64,000 nt of DNA. Origin: Variovorax sp. PMC12 (GTDB lineage: Bacteria; Pseudomonadota; Gammaproteobacteria; Burkholderiales; Burkholderiaceae_C). The notes under the pieces are model-generated. The model was not told the origin of the DNA and searched no databases. It saw only the letters and a list, made by a program, of their open reading frames with translations. The stretch is from positions 1,871,001-1,935,000 of the forward strand of contig NZ_CP027773.1 in the NCBI RefSeq assembly GCF_003019815.1. Reading direction: 5' to 3'. Below, one piece after another: positions 7,905 to 18,777 of the stretch. Position 1 is the first letter of the stretch; each line of letters opens with the position of its first letter. Both the position numbers and the translations under genes were made by a program.

Positions 7905-9689
7905 ATGGCTTCTACCCCTCCGTCTTCCATGGCCAAGGGCTCGCCCCGGTCGCTGTCGGGCCTGAGCCCTTTTCTTCGCCCCTACCGGGTCCAGATCGTC
8001 CTGGCGGGGGTGTTTCTGGTGATGGCGGCGGTCACTACGCTGGCTTTCCCTATCGCCTTGCGTAGTCTGATTGACGGAGGCTTCGTCAACCCCGACAAGG
8101 GCGCGCAGACGATGGCGCTGCGCGACCACTTCGGCGCCCTCTTCGCCGTGGCCGTGGCGCTGGGTCTTTTCTCCGCCGCGCGCTTCTACACGGTGAGCTG
8201 GCTGGGCGAGCGCGTCACCGCGGACATCCGCAACGCGGTCTACGGGCACGTGCTGAAGCAGAGCCCGGCGTTCTTCGAGACCACGCAGACCGGCGAGGTG
8301 CTGTCGCGCCTCACGGCGGACACCACGCTGGTCCAGACGGTCGTCGGCTCCTCGCTCAGCATGGGCTTGCGCAACGCGGTCATGGGCGTGGGCGCGCTGG
8401 CGGTGCTGGTCTGGACCAATCCCTATGTGATGGTGCAGGTGCTGGGCATCCTGGTTCTGGTGGTGCTGCCGAGCATGTGGTTCGGCCGCCGCGTGCGCAA
8501 GCTGTCGCGCGCCAGCCAGGACCGCGTGGCCGATTCGAGCGCCATCGCCGCCGAGGTGCTGAACGCGATTCCTGTGGTGCAGAGCTACACGGCCGAGGAC
8601 CGCGAAGCCTCGCGCTTCAACGGCTCGACCGAAAACGCCTTCCGCACCGCGGTGCGCCGCACCAAGGCGCGCTCCGTGCTGGTGGCGTTCATCATCATCG
8701 CCACCTCGGCAGCGCTGCTCTGGGGCCTGTACCAGGGCACGCAGGCGGTGCTGCGCGGCGACATCACGGCCGGCCACCTGGGCCAGACGGTCGTGTACGT
8801 CGCCATTCTTGCCAGCGCCACCGCGGTGCTCGGCGAGGTCTACGGCGACCTGCTGCGCGCAGCCGGCGCCACCGAGCGCCTGATGGAGCTGCTGCACGCG
8901 CCCGCCGCCATCGTCTCCCCGGCCAACCCGGCGGTCACGCCGGTGCCTGCCGCCGGCAGCGCCATCCGCTTCGACGCGGTGACCTTCCATTACCCCTCGC
9001 GGCCGGGCACGCCGGCGCTGCGCGACTTCAGCCTCGACATCGCGCCGGGCGAAACAGTGGCGCTGGTCGGCTCGAGCGGCGCCGGCAAGAGCACGGTGTT
9101 CCAGCTGCTGCTGCGCTATTACGACCCGCAATCCGGCCGGCTGGTGCTCGACGGCGCGCCGCTGACTTCGCTCGCCCTGCCCGACCTGCGCACCCGCATC
9201 GGCCTGGTTCCGCAGGATGCGGTGATCTTCTCGGCCAGCGCTTTCGAGAATATCCGCTATGGCCGCCCCGAGGCCACCGCCGAAGAAGTGCACGCGGCCG
9301 CCCGCGCCGCCTTCGCCCACGACTTCCTGCAGGCGCTGCCCGAGGGCTACGACACTTTCCTCGGCGAGCGCGGCGTGCGCCTGTCGGGCGGGCAGCGTCA
9401 GCGCATCGCGATCGCGCGGGCCATGCTCAAGAATCCGCCGCTGCTGCTGCTCGACGAAGCCACGAGCGCGCTCGACGCGGAGAGCGAGCGCATGGTGCAA
9501 GCCGCGCTCGAGTCGGCCATGGAAGGCCGCACGACGCTGGTGATCGCGCACAGGCTGGCAACGGTGCAGAAGGCCGACCGCATCATCGTGCTGGACCACG
9601 GCGGCATCGTCGAACAGGGAACGCACGCCACGCTGGTGGCACAAGGCGGCGTGTATGCGCGCCTCGCGGCGCTGCAGTTCACGGCCTGA
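7905..9689 (+). CDS. ABCB-type exporter, fused membrane and ATPase domains
   Basis: A 594-residue half-transporter of the MsbA/ABCB type that works as a homodimer in the inner membrane. The membrane domain (about residues 20-320, six helices) carries the coupling motif GEVLSRLTADTTLVQTVVG. The ATPase domain has Walker A GSSGAGKST near 395, signature RLSGGQRQRIAIARA near 495, Walker B LLLLDEATSALD, and the H-loop VIAHRLATV. A second possible ATG lies eight codons in. Related beta- and alphaproteobacterial proteins are annotated only as multidrug or lipid exporters. It is divergent from the marR operon and shares its promoter region, which hints at co-regulation but does not prove it. Confidence 0.92.
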   Translation: MASTPPSSMAKGSPRSLSGLSPFLRPYRVQIVLAGVFLVMAAVTTLAFPIALRSLIDGGFVNPDKGAQTMALRDHFGALFAVAVALGLFSAARFYTVSWLGERVTADIRNAVYGHVLKQSPAFFETTQTGEVLSRLTADTTLVQTVVGSSLSMGLRNAVMGVGALAVLVWTNPYVMVQVLGILVLVVLPSMWFGRRVRKLSRASQDRVADSSAIAAEVLNAIPVVQSYTAEDREASRFNGSTENAFRTAVRRTKARSVLVAFIIIATSAALLWGLYQGTQAVLRGDITAGHLGQTVVYVAILASATAVLGEVYGDLLRAAGATERLMELLHAPAAIVSPANPAVTPVPAAGSAIRFDAVTFHYPSRPGTPALRDFSLDIAPGETVALVGSSGAGKSTVFQLLLRYYDPQSGRLVLDGAPLTSLALPDLRTRIGLVPQDAVIFSASAFENIRYGRPEATAEEVHAAARAAFAHDFLQALPEGYDTFLGERGVRLSGGQRQRIAIARAMLKNPPLLLLDEATSALDAESERMVQAALESAMEGRTTLVIAHRLATVQKADRIIVLDHGGIVEQGTHATLVAQGGVYARLAALQFTA

Positions 9690-9704
9690 GCAGGCTGCTT
9701 GCTG

Positions 9705-10157
9705 CTACTGCAGCGTTTCCTTCAGCGCGGCGGGAATCGGCAGCGCCATCACCGGGATGCCCTCGTCGAGCAGCGCTTCGGTCTGCTCGGGCGTCGCCTG
9801 CCCGCGGATGCCGCGCTCGCGGGTTTCGCCGTAGTGCATCTTGCGGGCCTCGTCGGCAAAGCGCTCGCCGACGTCTTCGGTCTTGGCCAACACCTCGCGC
9901 ACGGCGCGCATCCAGCGGGCTTCGGGCGAGAGGTCGGCGGGGGCGTTCGGGCCGACAGCCGCGGGCGCCGCGGCTTCCGGCGCCTTGGCATTGCCCAGGT
10001 TCAGGCGCGGCGCGCTCAGCAGCTTGACGATGGCGGTGTCGCCGCAGACCGGGCATTCGACCAGCCCGCTCGCCAGTTGGCTGTCGAAGGCTTCGTTGGA
10101 CGCGAACCAGCCTTCGAAGCCATGGCCGTGTGCGCAGCGGAGATCGAGAACCTTCAT
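9705..10157 (-). CDS. DUF1178 family protein
   Basis: A 150-residue small cytosolic protein matching the DUF1178 family. The N-terminus MKVLDLRCAHGHGFEGWFAS and the CPVCGD pair look like a zinc-ribbon-type metal site (C8, H10 and two CxxC cysteines). The middle is Ala/Pro-rich and the C-terminus includes RKMHYGETRERGIRGQA, a conserved-looking run. No function is established for the family. It is the last gene of the nuo-linked minus-strand series, 7 nt after the Nudix gene, so it is probably co-transcribed. Confidence 0.85.
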   Translation of the reverse strand: MKVLDLRCAHGHGFEGWFASNEAFDSQLASGLVECPVCGDTAIVKLLSAPRLNLGNAKAPEAAAPAAVGPNAPADLSPEARWMRAVREVLAKTEDVGERFADEARKMHYGETRERGIRGQATPEQTEALLDEGIPVMALPIPAALKETLQ

Positions 10158-10164
10158 GCGCGGA

Positions 10165-10776
10165 TTATCCCGCGCCGCCTTGGGAGCCCAGGGCCGTCCA
10201 GTCCAGTGCCCATGCGCCCGAAATGACGTTCTGCAGCCACAGGGTGCAGGTCAGCGTCTTGGCATCGGTGACGGTGCCGTCGCGGCACCAGCCGGCCAGA
10301 TCTTCGGGCGTGGCCGTGAACACGTCGAGGAACTCGCCGTGGTCGAGCTGGCGTTCGCCGAGCGAAAGGCCGCGCGCGAAATAGATGTGGATGATTTCCG
10401 TCGAGTACGCCACCGCCAGGTGCATGGCGCCCGCATGCGCCCATTCGCGCGCGGTGTAGCCCGTTTCCTCGAGCAGTTCGCGCTTGCCGCAGACGAAGGG
10501 GTCTTCGCCCGCATCGAGCTTGCCGGCCGGGAACTCGACCATCACCTGGCCGACGGGGTAGCGGAACTGGCGCTCGAGCACCACCCGGCCGTCGTCCAGC
10601 ATCGGAATCACCACCACCGCGCCGGGGTGCACCACGTACTCGCGCGTGGCGGTATTGCCGTCGGGCAGGCGGATGGTGTCGCGCTTGGCCTTGAGGAAGT
10701 TGCCCTTGAAGAGGTCTTCGCTCTTCGTGAGCTCTTCCCTCAGGTGCGAATCGGAGTTGGAAGATGCAGTCGTCAT
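10165..10776 (-). CDS. Nudix hydrolase, ADP-ribose pyrophosphatase-like
   Basis: A 203-residue Nudix enzyme, probably hydrolysing ADP-ribose or a related nucleoside diphosphate derivative. The complete Nudix box is visible: G, five residues, E, seven residues, then RELLEETGY (residues about 95-117), with the three metal-binding glutamates in place. The N-terminal strand DTIRLPDGNTATREYVVHPG resembles NudF-type enzymes. It follows the DUF2818 gene after 7 nt and lies at the 3' end of the nuo operon. ADP-ribose specificity is inferred from overall similarity. Confidence 0.88.
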   Translation of the reverse strand: MTTASSNSDSHLREELTKSEDLFKGNFLKAKRDTIRLPDGNTATREYVVHPGAVVVIPMLDDGRVVLERQFRYPVGQVMVEFPAGKLDAGEDPFVCGKRELLEETGYTAREWAHAGAMHLAVAYSTEIIHIYFARGLSLGERQLDHGEFLDVFTATPEDLAGWCRDGTVTDAKTLTCTLWLQNVISGAWALDWTALGSQGGAG

Positions 10777-10783
10777 GTCGTCC

Positions 10784-11089
10784 TCAATGCCTGTGTTTCA
10801 TCAGGTAGCGCCAGGTGAACCCCGGAAAGGCGAGCACGATGAACAGCGAGCCCGTCACCGCATAGAACTCCCAGCCCTGCGCCGCGATCTGCCCTGCCCT
10901 GCGCTCGAACAGCAGCCCGATGCCACCAGCCAGAAAGTACAAGACCACCAGCTCGGCGAGCCGCACCGCGAGCGACTTGGCATTCGTCGGCAGCGGCACG
11001 ACGCCGAACAGGCGGTCGTTGAAGAACGGCAGGTTGGCGGCCACGAGGGCCACCAGCAACACGACCCAGACAGACGCGGTTTGCGACAC
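10784..11089 (-). CDS. DUF2818 family small membrane protein
   Basis: A 101-residue membrane protein with three hydrophobic segments (VWVVLLVALVAANLPFF, LAELVVLYFLAGGIGLLF and FYAVTGSLFIVLAFPGF). It starts with GTG at 11089, 15 nt after the nuoN stop. I recognise it as DUF2818, which in betaproteobacteria is regularly found directly downstream of nuoN. Its constant position suggests a role in complex I assembly or an associated function, but none is shown. Confidence 0.88.
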   Translation of the reverse strand: MSQTASVWVVLLVALVAANLPFFNDRLFGVVPLPTNAKSLAVRLAELVVLYFLAGGIGLLFERRAGQIAAQGWEFYAVTGSLFIVLAFPGFTWRYLMKHRH

Positions 11090-11104
11090 CCGAGGTCGGC
11101 CGCG

Positions 11105-12592
11105 TCAGTGGGCCAGCGTGGCCACGATCGCGTCGTAGCAGAGCGTCATCAGTCCGCCGGGCACGATGCCCAGGATCAGGATCAGCGCGCCGTTGATGGT
11201 GAGCACGGTGCGCACGTCGCGCGGTGCCGACACGGTGGTGGCCGTGACCGGTGCGTCGAAGTACATGACCTTGACCACGCGCAGGTAGTAGAACGCGCCG
11301 ATCAGCGACATCATCACCGCGAACACCGCCAGCCCGATGTAGATGGCGTGGCCCGAGGCGATCAGCGCCTGCAGCACCGCCAGCTTGGCGTAGAACCCGA
11401 CCAGCGGCGGCAAGCCTGCCAGCGAGAACATCGCGATGGCCATCACGCCTGCGTACAGCGGGCTGCGCTGGTTGAGGCCGGCGAGATCGGTGATCTCTTC
11501 GCTCTCGAAGCCTTCGCGTGCCAGCAGCAGGATGATGCCGAAGCTCGCCAGCGTGGTCAGCACGTAGGTCACGATGTAGAACATCGAGGCGCTGTAGGCG
11601 TACTGGGCGTTGTAGGTGCCCTGCTGGTCCGAGCCGGCGACCAGGCCGAGGAGCATGAAGCCCATCTGCGAGATCGTCGAATACGCCAGCATGCGCTTCA
11701 GGTTGCTCTGCGCGATGGCGGCCAGGTTGCCGACCAGCAGCGAAGCGATGGCGAGCACGGCCAGCATCTGCTGCCAGTCGATGGCCAGCGGCTGCAGCGC
11801 GTCGACCAGCAGGCGGATGATGATGGCGAAGGCAGCCAGTTCAGGCGCGGCGCCGATCAGCAGCGTGATCGCGGTCGGTGCGCCCTGGTAGACGTCGGGC
11901 ACCCACATGTGGAACGGCGCAGCGCCCACCTTGAATGCCAGGCCGGCCACGATGAACACCAGGCCGAACACCAGCACCTGGTGGTTCACCTTGCCGCTCG
12001 CGATGGTCTTGAATACTTCGTTGACGTCGAGCGAGCCGGTCGCGCCGTACATCATCGACAGGCCATACAGCAGGAAACCGCTGGCCATCGCGCCGAGCAC
12101 GAAGTACTTCATGGCGGCTTCGCTGGCCACCGCGTTGTCGCGGCGCAGCGCCACCAGCGCATAGCTCGACAGCGTGAGCAGTTCGAGGCCCAGGTAGATC
12201 AGCAGGAAGTTGCTGCCCGAGATCATCACGAACATGCCCAGCAGCGCGAACATGCTGATGGTGAAGAGCTCGCCGCCGCGCAGCATCTCGCGGTCGCCCG
12301 CATAGGGACGGCCGTAGACCAGCGTGACCATCAAGGCGACGGTGGCGAAGCACTTGAGCCAGTTGCCCATCGGGTCGCTGACGACCATGCCGCCGAAACC
12401 GTAGGCGGTCTTGCCGTCGTGGGCCTGGAGGCCCGACAGCACGGCGACCACGGCCAGCGTGAGCAGCGTCAGCACATAGGTGCGGGTACGGCGCGGGCTC
12501 GTGTCCGACAGGTCGACCAGTGCAATGATGCAGGTCATGACCAGCAACACGATTTCAGGGTAGATCGTGACCCAGCTGATTTTGTCAATCAT
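11105..12592 (-). CDS. nuoN: NADH-quinone oxidoreductase subunit N
   Basis: A 495-residue, 14-helix antiporter-like subunit of the proton-pumping membrane arm of complex I. Family marks include the helix-5/7 region with LGLELLTLSSYALVALRRDN and GAAPFHMWVPDVYQGAPTAIT, holding the conserved Glu and Lys residues of the proton path, and SNLKRMLAYSTISQMGF. It is the last canonical nuo gene, 24 nt after nuoM. Confidence 0.97.
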   Translation of the reverse strand: MIDKISWVTIYPEIVLLVMTCIIALVDLSDTSPRRTRTYVLTLLTLAVVAVLSGLQAHDGKTAYGFGGMVVSDPMGNWLKCFATVALMVTLVYGRPYAGDREMLRGGELFTISMFALLGMFVMISGSNFLLIYLGLELLTLSSYALVALRRDNAVASEAAMKYFVLGAMASGFLLYGLSMMYGATGSLDVNEVFKTIASGKVNHQVLVFGLVFIVAGLAFKVGAAPFHMWVPDVYQGAPTAITLLIGAAPELAAFAIIIRLLVDALQPLAIDWQQMLAVLAIASLLVGNLAAIAQSNLKRMLAYSTISQMGFMLLGLVAGSDQQGTYNAQYAYSASMFYIVTYVLTTLASFGIILLLAREGFESEEITDLAGLNQRSPLYAGVMAIAMFSLAGLPPLVGFYAKLAVLQALIASGHAIYIGLAVFAVMMSLIGAFYYLRVVKVMYFDAPVTATTVSAPRDVRTVLTINGALILILGIVPGGLMTLCYDAIVATLAH

Positions 12593-12616
12593 CTCGTTCT
12601 CTTCTTCAGCGTGGCA

Positions 12617-14095
12617 TCAGGAGGGCAGCTTCGAAACTGCCACGTGGCGCAGGAGCTCGGTCACCGAGGCATCCATTGCATCAGTGAAGGGCTTCGGATA
12701 CAGACCCATCCACAGCACGGCAATTGCCAGCAGGGCCAGCATCAGGAATTCGCGGGCATTGATGTCCTTGAGTTCCTTGACGTGGTCGTTGCCGACCGGG
12801 CCGAGGTACACGCGCTTGTACATCCAGAGGGTGTAGGCCGCGCCGAAGATCAGTGCGGTGGCGGCGCCAAGGCCGATCCAGAAGTTGGCCTTGACGGCAC
12901 CCAGGATCACCATCCACTCGCCCACGAAACCGGCGGTGCCCGGCAGGCCGCAATTGGCCATGGCGAACAGCAGCGCGAACGCGGCGAACTTGGGCATGGT
13001 GTTGACCACGCCGCCGTAGTCGGCGATCTGGCGCGAGTGCACGCGGTCGTACAGCACGCCGATGCCCAGGAACATGGCGCCCGACACGAAGCCGTGCGCA
13101 ATCATCTGCACGATGCCGCCGGACACGCCCAGCTCGTTGAAGATGAAGAAGCCCAGCGTCACGAAGCCCATGTGGGCGACCGACGAATAAGCCACCAGCT
13201 TCTTCATGTCCTGCTGCACCAGCGCGACCAGGCCCACGTAGATCACCGCGATCAGCGACAGCGCGATCATGAGCCAGGCCCATTCGTGCGAGGCGTCGGG
13301 AGCGATCGGCATCGAGAAGCGCAGGAAACCGTAGGCACCCAGCTTCAGCATGATTGCGGCCAGCACGGCGGAGCCGCCGGTGGGCGCCTCGACGTGCACG
13401 TCGGGCAGCCAGGTGTGCACCGGCCACATCGGCACCTTCACGGCGAAGGCCGCGAAGAAGGCAAAGAACAGGAAGGTCTGCGCGGTCGAACCCAGCGGCA
13501 GCTTGTGCCAGGCCAGGATGTCGAAGCTGCCGCCCGACTTGTTGTACAGGAAGATCAGCGCCACCAGCATCAGCAGCGAGCCGAGCAAGGTGTACAGGAA
13601 GAACTTGAACGCCGCGTAGATCTTGTTCGGGCCGCCCCAGATACCGATGATCAGGTACATCGGGATCAGCGTGGCTTCGAAGAACACGTAGAACAGCACG
13701 CCGTCGAGCGCGGCGAACACGCCGATCATGAAGCCCGACAGGATCAGGAACGCGCCCATGTACTGGTTCACGCGTTCGGTGATCACTTCCCAGGCGGAAA
13801 TGACGACGATGACCGTGATGAACGACGTCAGCAGCACCAGCCAGAGCGACAAGCCGTCGACCCCGAGGTGGTAGTTGACGTTGAAGCGCGAGATCCAGCT
13901 CGTCTTCTCGACGAACTGCATGGCGGCGGTTCCATTCTGGAAGCGCGTGAACAGCGGCACCGTGACCAGGAAGCTCACGATGGCACCGACGAGCGCGACC
14001 CAACGGACGCCCCTGGCGTGCTCGTCACGGCCAAACGCCAGCAGCACGGCGCCGAATGCGATCGGCACCCAGATGGCAAGGCTCAACAAACCCAT
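12617..14095 (-). CDS. nuoM: NADH-quinone oxidoreductase subunit M
   Basis: A 492-residue antiporter-like subunit of the complex I membrane arm. It begins MGLLSLAIWVPIAFGAVLLAF and carries the typical YHLGVDGLSLWLVLLTSFI run near residue 80, YVFFEATLIPMYLIIGIWGG with the conserved Glu near 145, and KVPMWPVHTWLPDVHVEAPTG near 225 with the conserved Lys. It is spaced 25 nt from nuoL upstream and 24 nt from nuoN downstream. Confidence 0.97.
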   Translation of the reverse strand: MGLLSLAIWVPIAFGAVLLAFGRDEHARGVRWVALVGAIVSFLVTVPLFTRFQNGTAAMQFVEKTSWISRFNVNYHLGVDGLSLWLVLLTSFITVIVVISAWEVITERVNQYMGAFLILSGFMIGVFAALDGVLFYVFFEATLIPMYLIIGIWGGPNKIYAAFKFFLYTLLGSLLMLVALIFLYNKSGGSFDILAWHKLPLGSTAQTFLFFAFFAAFAVKVPMWPVHTWLPDVHVEAPTGGSAVLAAIMLKLGAYGFLRFSMPIAPDASHEWAWLMIALSLIAVIYVGLVALVQQDMKKLVAYSSVAHMGFVTLGFFIFNELGVSGGIVQMIAHGFVSGAMFLGIGVLYDRVHSRQIADYGGVVNTMPKFAAFALLFAMANCGLPGTAGFVGEWMVILGAVKANFWIGLGAATALIFGAAYTLWMYKRVYLGPVGNDHVKELKDINAREFLMLALLAIAVLWMGLYPKPFTDAMDASVTELLRHVAVSKLPS

Positions 14096-14120
14096 TTTTC
14101 TTTTTCTCCAGCGCTTAGGC

Positions 14121-16151
<2,031 letters not shown>

Positions 16152-16158
16152 GTTGCTG

Positions 16159-16467
16159 TCAACCCTTGAGCGAGTTGAGTTCGTCCACGTTGATGTTCGA
16201 CTTGTTGCGGAACAGCAGAACCAGCAGCGCCAGCCCGATGGCCGACTCGGCCGCGGCCACCGTCAGGATGAAGAACACGAAGATCTGTCCGTGCATGTCG
16301 CCCAGGAAGTGGGAGAACGCCACGAAGTTCATGTTGACCGCCAGCAGCATCAGCTCGATGGCCATCAGCAGAACGATCAGGTTCTTGCGGTTCAGGAAGA
16401 TGCCGATCACGGAGAGCGCGAAGAGCATCGCGCCGAGCGAAAGAAAGTGTCCGAGCGTGAGCGTCAT
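16159..16467 (-). CDS. nuoK: NADH-quinone oxidoreductase subunit K
   Basis: A 102-residue three-helix membrane subunit, the usual length. The conserved helix-2 and -3 glutamates appear in LLMAIELMLLAVNMNFV and TVAAAESAIGLALLVLLFR. The start codon overlaps the nuoJ stop by four bases (ATGA), indicating translational coupling. Confidence 0.97.
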   Translation of the reverse strand: MTLTLGHFLSLGAMLFALSVIGIFLNRKNLIVLLMAIELMLLAVNMNFVAFSHFLGDMHGQIFVFFILTVAAAESAIGLALLVLLFRNKSNINVDELNSLKG

Positions 16468-17120
16468 GCCTTGTTTTCCTTTGCCGCGTCCGCAGTTGCT
16501 GCTTCAGCCACCGGTTCGGCGGCGCGCGTCGCGGGCATCTGCACGATGCGCACGCGGTCACGCGCCTTCACGCGAACCTGGTCGGCCGGGTTGGTGTACT
16601 TGCTGTCCTTGCGAGTGCGCAACGTCAGGGCAATGGCGGCCACGATGGCCACGAGCAGGATGACAGCGGCAATTTCGAGCGGATACAGGTATTGCGAATA
16701 CAGCAGCTTGCCGAGTTCGAGCGTGTTCGAACTGTCGGGGGCCATGGCACCGCTGGTGACGCGCGCCTCGCCGAGGCGGAAGCCGCCCATCAGCACGGCG
16801 GCCATTTCGAGCGCGATGAGCGCGCCTACGCCCGCCGCCAGCGGAAAGTGCTTCCAGAAGCCCTCTCGCAGGCTGTCGACGTTGATGTCCAGCATCATCA
16901 CGACGAACAGGAACAGCACCATCACGGCGCCGACATACACCAGCACCAGCGAGATCGCGAGGAACTCGGCGCGCAGCAGCAGCCAGATGGCCGATGCCTG
17001 GAAGAAAGCCAGCACCAGGTACAACGCGGCGTACACGGGGTTGCGGGAAGTGATGACGCGGAACGCTGCGAACAGCAGCACCGCGGCAAACAGATAGAAC
17101 AGACCGGTCTTGACGTCCAT
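16464..17120 (-). CDS. nuoJ: NADH-quinone oxidoreductase subunit J
   Basis: A 218-residue membrane subunit of complex I with five hydrophobic helices followed by a soluble tail. The start MDVKTGLFYLFAAVLLFAAF at 17120 is chosen as the normal NuoJ N-terminus; an in-frame start 33 codons upstream would add a hydrophilic stretch not seen in the family. The helix-3 region LVLVYVGAVMVLFLFVVMMLDI is well conserved. The C-terminal tail (KARDRVRIVQMPATRAAEPVAEAAT) is charged and Ala-rich. Confidence 0.95.
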   Translation of the reverse strand: MDVKTGLFYLFAAVLLFAAFRVITSRNPVYAALYLVLAFFQASAIWLLLRAEFLAISLVLVYVGAVMVLFLFVVMMLDINVDSLREGFWKHFPLAAGVGALIALEMAAVLMGGFRLGEARVTSGAMAPDSSNTLELGKLLYSQYLYPLEIAAVILLVAIVAAIALTLRTRKDSKYTNPADQVRVKARDRVRIVQMPATRAAEPVAEAATADAAKENKA

Positions 17121-17157
17121 TGGAATTCGAATTGGTACGGGGTTCGGGCTGGTCGGA

Positions 17158-17679
17158 TCAGCGGTACTTGGCGTCGGCCGCCTTGTTCGCTGCAATTTCT
17201 TTTTCGTAGCGATCGCCAACGGCCAGCAGCATGTCCTTGGTGAAGTACAGGTCGCCGCGCTTCTCGCCGTGGTATTCGAAGATGTGCGTCTCGACGATCG
17301 AGTCGACCGGGCAGCTTTCTTCGCAGAAGCCGCAGAAGATGCACTTGGTCAGGTCGATGTCGTAGCGCGTGGTGCGGCGCGAGCCGTCGTCGCGCACATC
17401 GGATTCGATGGTGATGGCCAGCGCCGGGCAGACGGCTTCGCAGAGCTTGCAGGCAATGCAGCGCTCTTCGCCGTTTTCGTAGCGGCGCAGTGCGTGCAGG
17501 CCACGGAAGCGCGGCGACAGCGGCGTCTTCTCTTCGGGGAACTGCACGGTGATCTTGCGGGCGAAGGCGTACTTGCCGGTGATGGCCAGGCCCTTGAACA
17601 GCTCGAACAGCATGAAGCTGCCCAGGAAGTCCTTGAGCGAGAACGGCGCGGACGGTGTTGCGGTGTGCGCAGCAGACAT
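17158..17679 (-). CDS. nuoI: NADH-quinone oxidoreductase subunit I (two 4Fe-4S clusters)
   Basis: A 173-residue ferredoxin-like subunit carrying clusters N6a and N6b. Two motifs are intact: CIACKLCEAVCPALAI near residue 70 and CIFCGFCEESCPVDSI near 110. The N-terminal amphipathic segment LKDFLGSFMLFELFKGLAITGKY helps dock it to the membrane arm. It lies 18 nt after nuoH and 37 nt before nuoJ. Confidence 0.97.
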   Translation of the reverse strand: MSAAHTATPSAPFSLKDFLGSFMLFELFKGLAITGKYAFARKITVQFPEEKTPLSPRFRGLHALRRYENGEERCIACKLCEAVCPALAITIESDVRDDGSRRTTRYDIDLTKCIFCGFCEESCPVDSIVETHIFEYHGEKRGDLYFTKDMLLAVGDRYEKEIAANKAADAKYR

Positions 17680-17697
17680 GATTGTTGGCGCTTCCTG

Positions 17698-18777
17698 TTA
17701 TTTCCAGATGTTGAACGGCGTCTGCATCCAGCCACCGACCACGACCAGCCACACGAGGGTGACGGGAATGAAGATCTTCCAGCCCAGACGCATGATCTGG
17801 TCATAGCGGAAGCGCGGGAACGTCGAGCGAACCCACAGGAACATGGTGACCACGCAGAAAGTCTTCGCGCCCAGCCAGATCCAGCCCGGAATGAAGCTCA
17901 GGAACTCGAACGGGGGCAGCCATCCGCCGAGGAACAGCACCACGGTCAGGATCGAGACGAGCCACATGTTGGCGTACTCGGCCAGGAAGAACATCGCGAA
18001 GCTCATGCCCGAGTACTCGATCATGTGGCCGGCCACGATTTCCGACTCGCCTTCCACCACGTCGAACGGGTGGCGGTTGGTTTCGGCCAGGCCCGAAATG
18101 AAGTAGACGACGAAGATCGGCAGCAGCGGCAGCCAGTTCCACGACAGGAAGCCGACGCCCATGTTGGCGAACATGCCCTTGCCCTGGACGTTCACGATCT
18201 CGCTCATGTTCAGGCTGCCGGTGACCATCAGCACCACGACGAAGCAGAAGCCCATCGCGATTTCGTAGCTCACCATCTGTGCCGAGGCGCGCAGCGCGCC
18301 CAGGAAGGCGTACTTCGAGTTCGAGGCCCAGCCGGCGATGATCACGCCATACACCTCGAGCGAGGTGATGGCCATCACGAACAGCAGGCCGGCATTGATG
18401 TTGGCCAGCGCCACGTCGGGGCCGAAGGGAATCACGGCCCATGCGGCGAGCGCCGGCATGATGGTCATGATCGGGCCCAGCAGGAACAGGCCCTTGTTGG
18501 CGACCGTCGGAAGAATGATTTCCTTGGTCATCAGCTTGAGCGCGTCGGCGATCGGCTGGAGCAGGCCCAGCGGTCCGATGCGGTTCGGGCCGATACGGAT
18601 CTGCGTGAAGCCGATGGCCTTGCGTTCCCACAGCGTGAGGTACGCCACGGCCAGCATCAGCGGGATCACGACCACGATGATCTTGATCAGCGTCCAGACC
18701 ACGGGCCAGACCACGCCGGTCCACCAGCCTGCGGCAACCAAGCCCTGGCCGAAGCCATGAATGGTGTCGACGATCAT
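17698..18777 (-). CDS. nuoH: NADH-quinone oxidoreductase subunit H
   Basis: A 359-residue, eight-helix membrane subunit that contributes the quinone-entry chamber. Typical runs are RKAIGFTQIRIGPNRIGPLGLLQPIADALKL near residue 55 and LAETNRHPFDVVEGESEIVAGHMIEYSGMSFAMFFLAEY near 220, with the conserved glutamates of the quinone channel. Its start overlaps the nuoG stop by four bases. Confidence 0.97.
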   Translation of the reverse strand: MIVDTIHGFGQGLVAAGWWTGVVWPVVWTLIKIIVVVIPLMLAVAYLTLWERKAIGFTQIRIGPNRIGPLGLLQPIADALKLMTKEIILPTVANKGLFLLGPIMTIMPALAAWAVIPFGPDVALANINAGLLFVMAITSLEVYGVIIAGWASNSKYAFLGALRASAQMVSYEIAMGFCFVVVLMVTGSLNMSEIVNVQGKGMFANMGVGFLSWNWLPLLPIFVVYFISGLAETNRHPFDVVEGESEIVAGHMIEYSGMSFAMFFLAEYANMWLVSILTVVLFLGGWLPPFEFLSFIPGWIWLGAKTFCVVTMFLWVRSTFPRFRYDQIMRLGWKIFIPVTLVWLVVVGGWMQTPFNIWK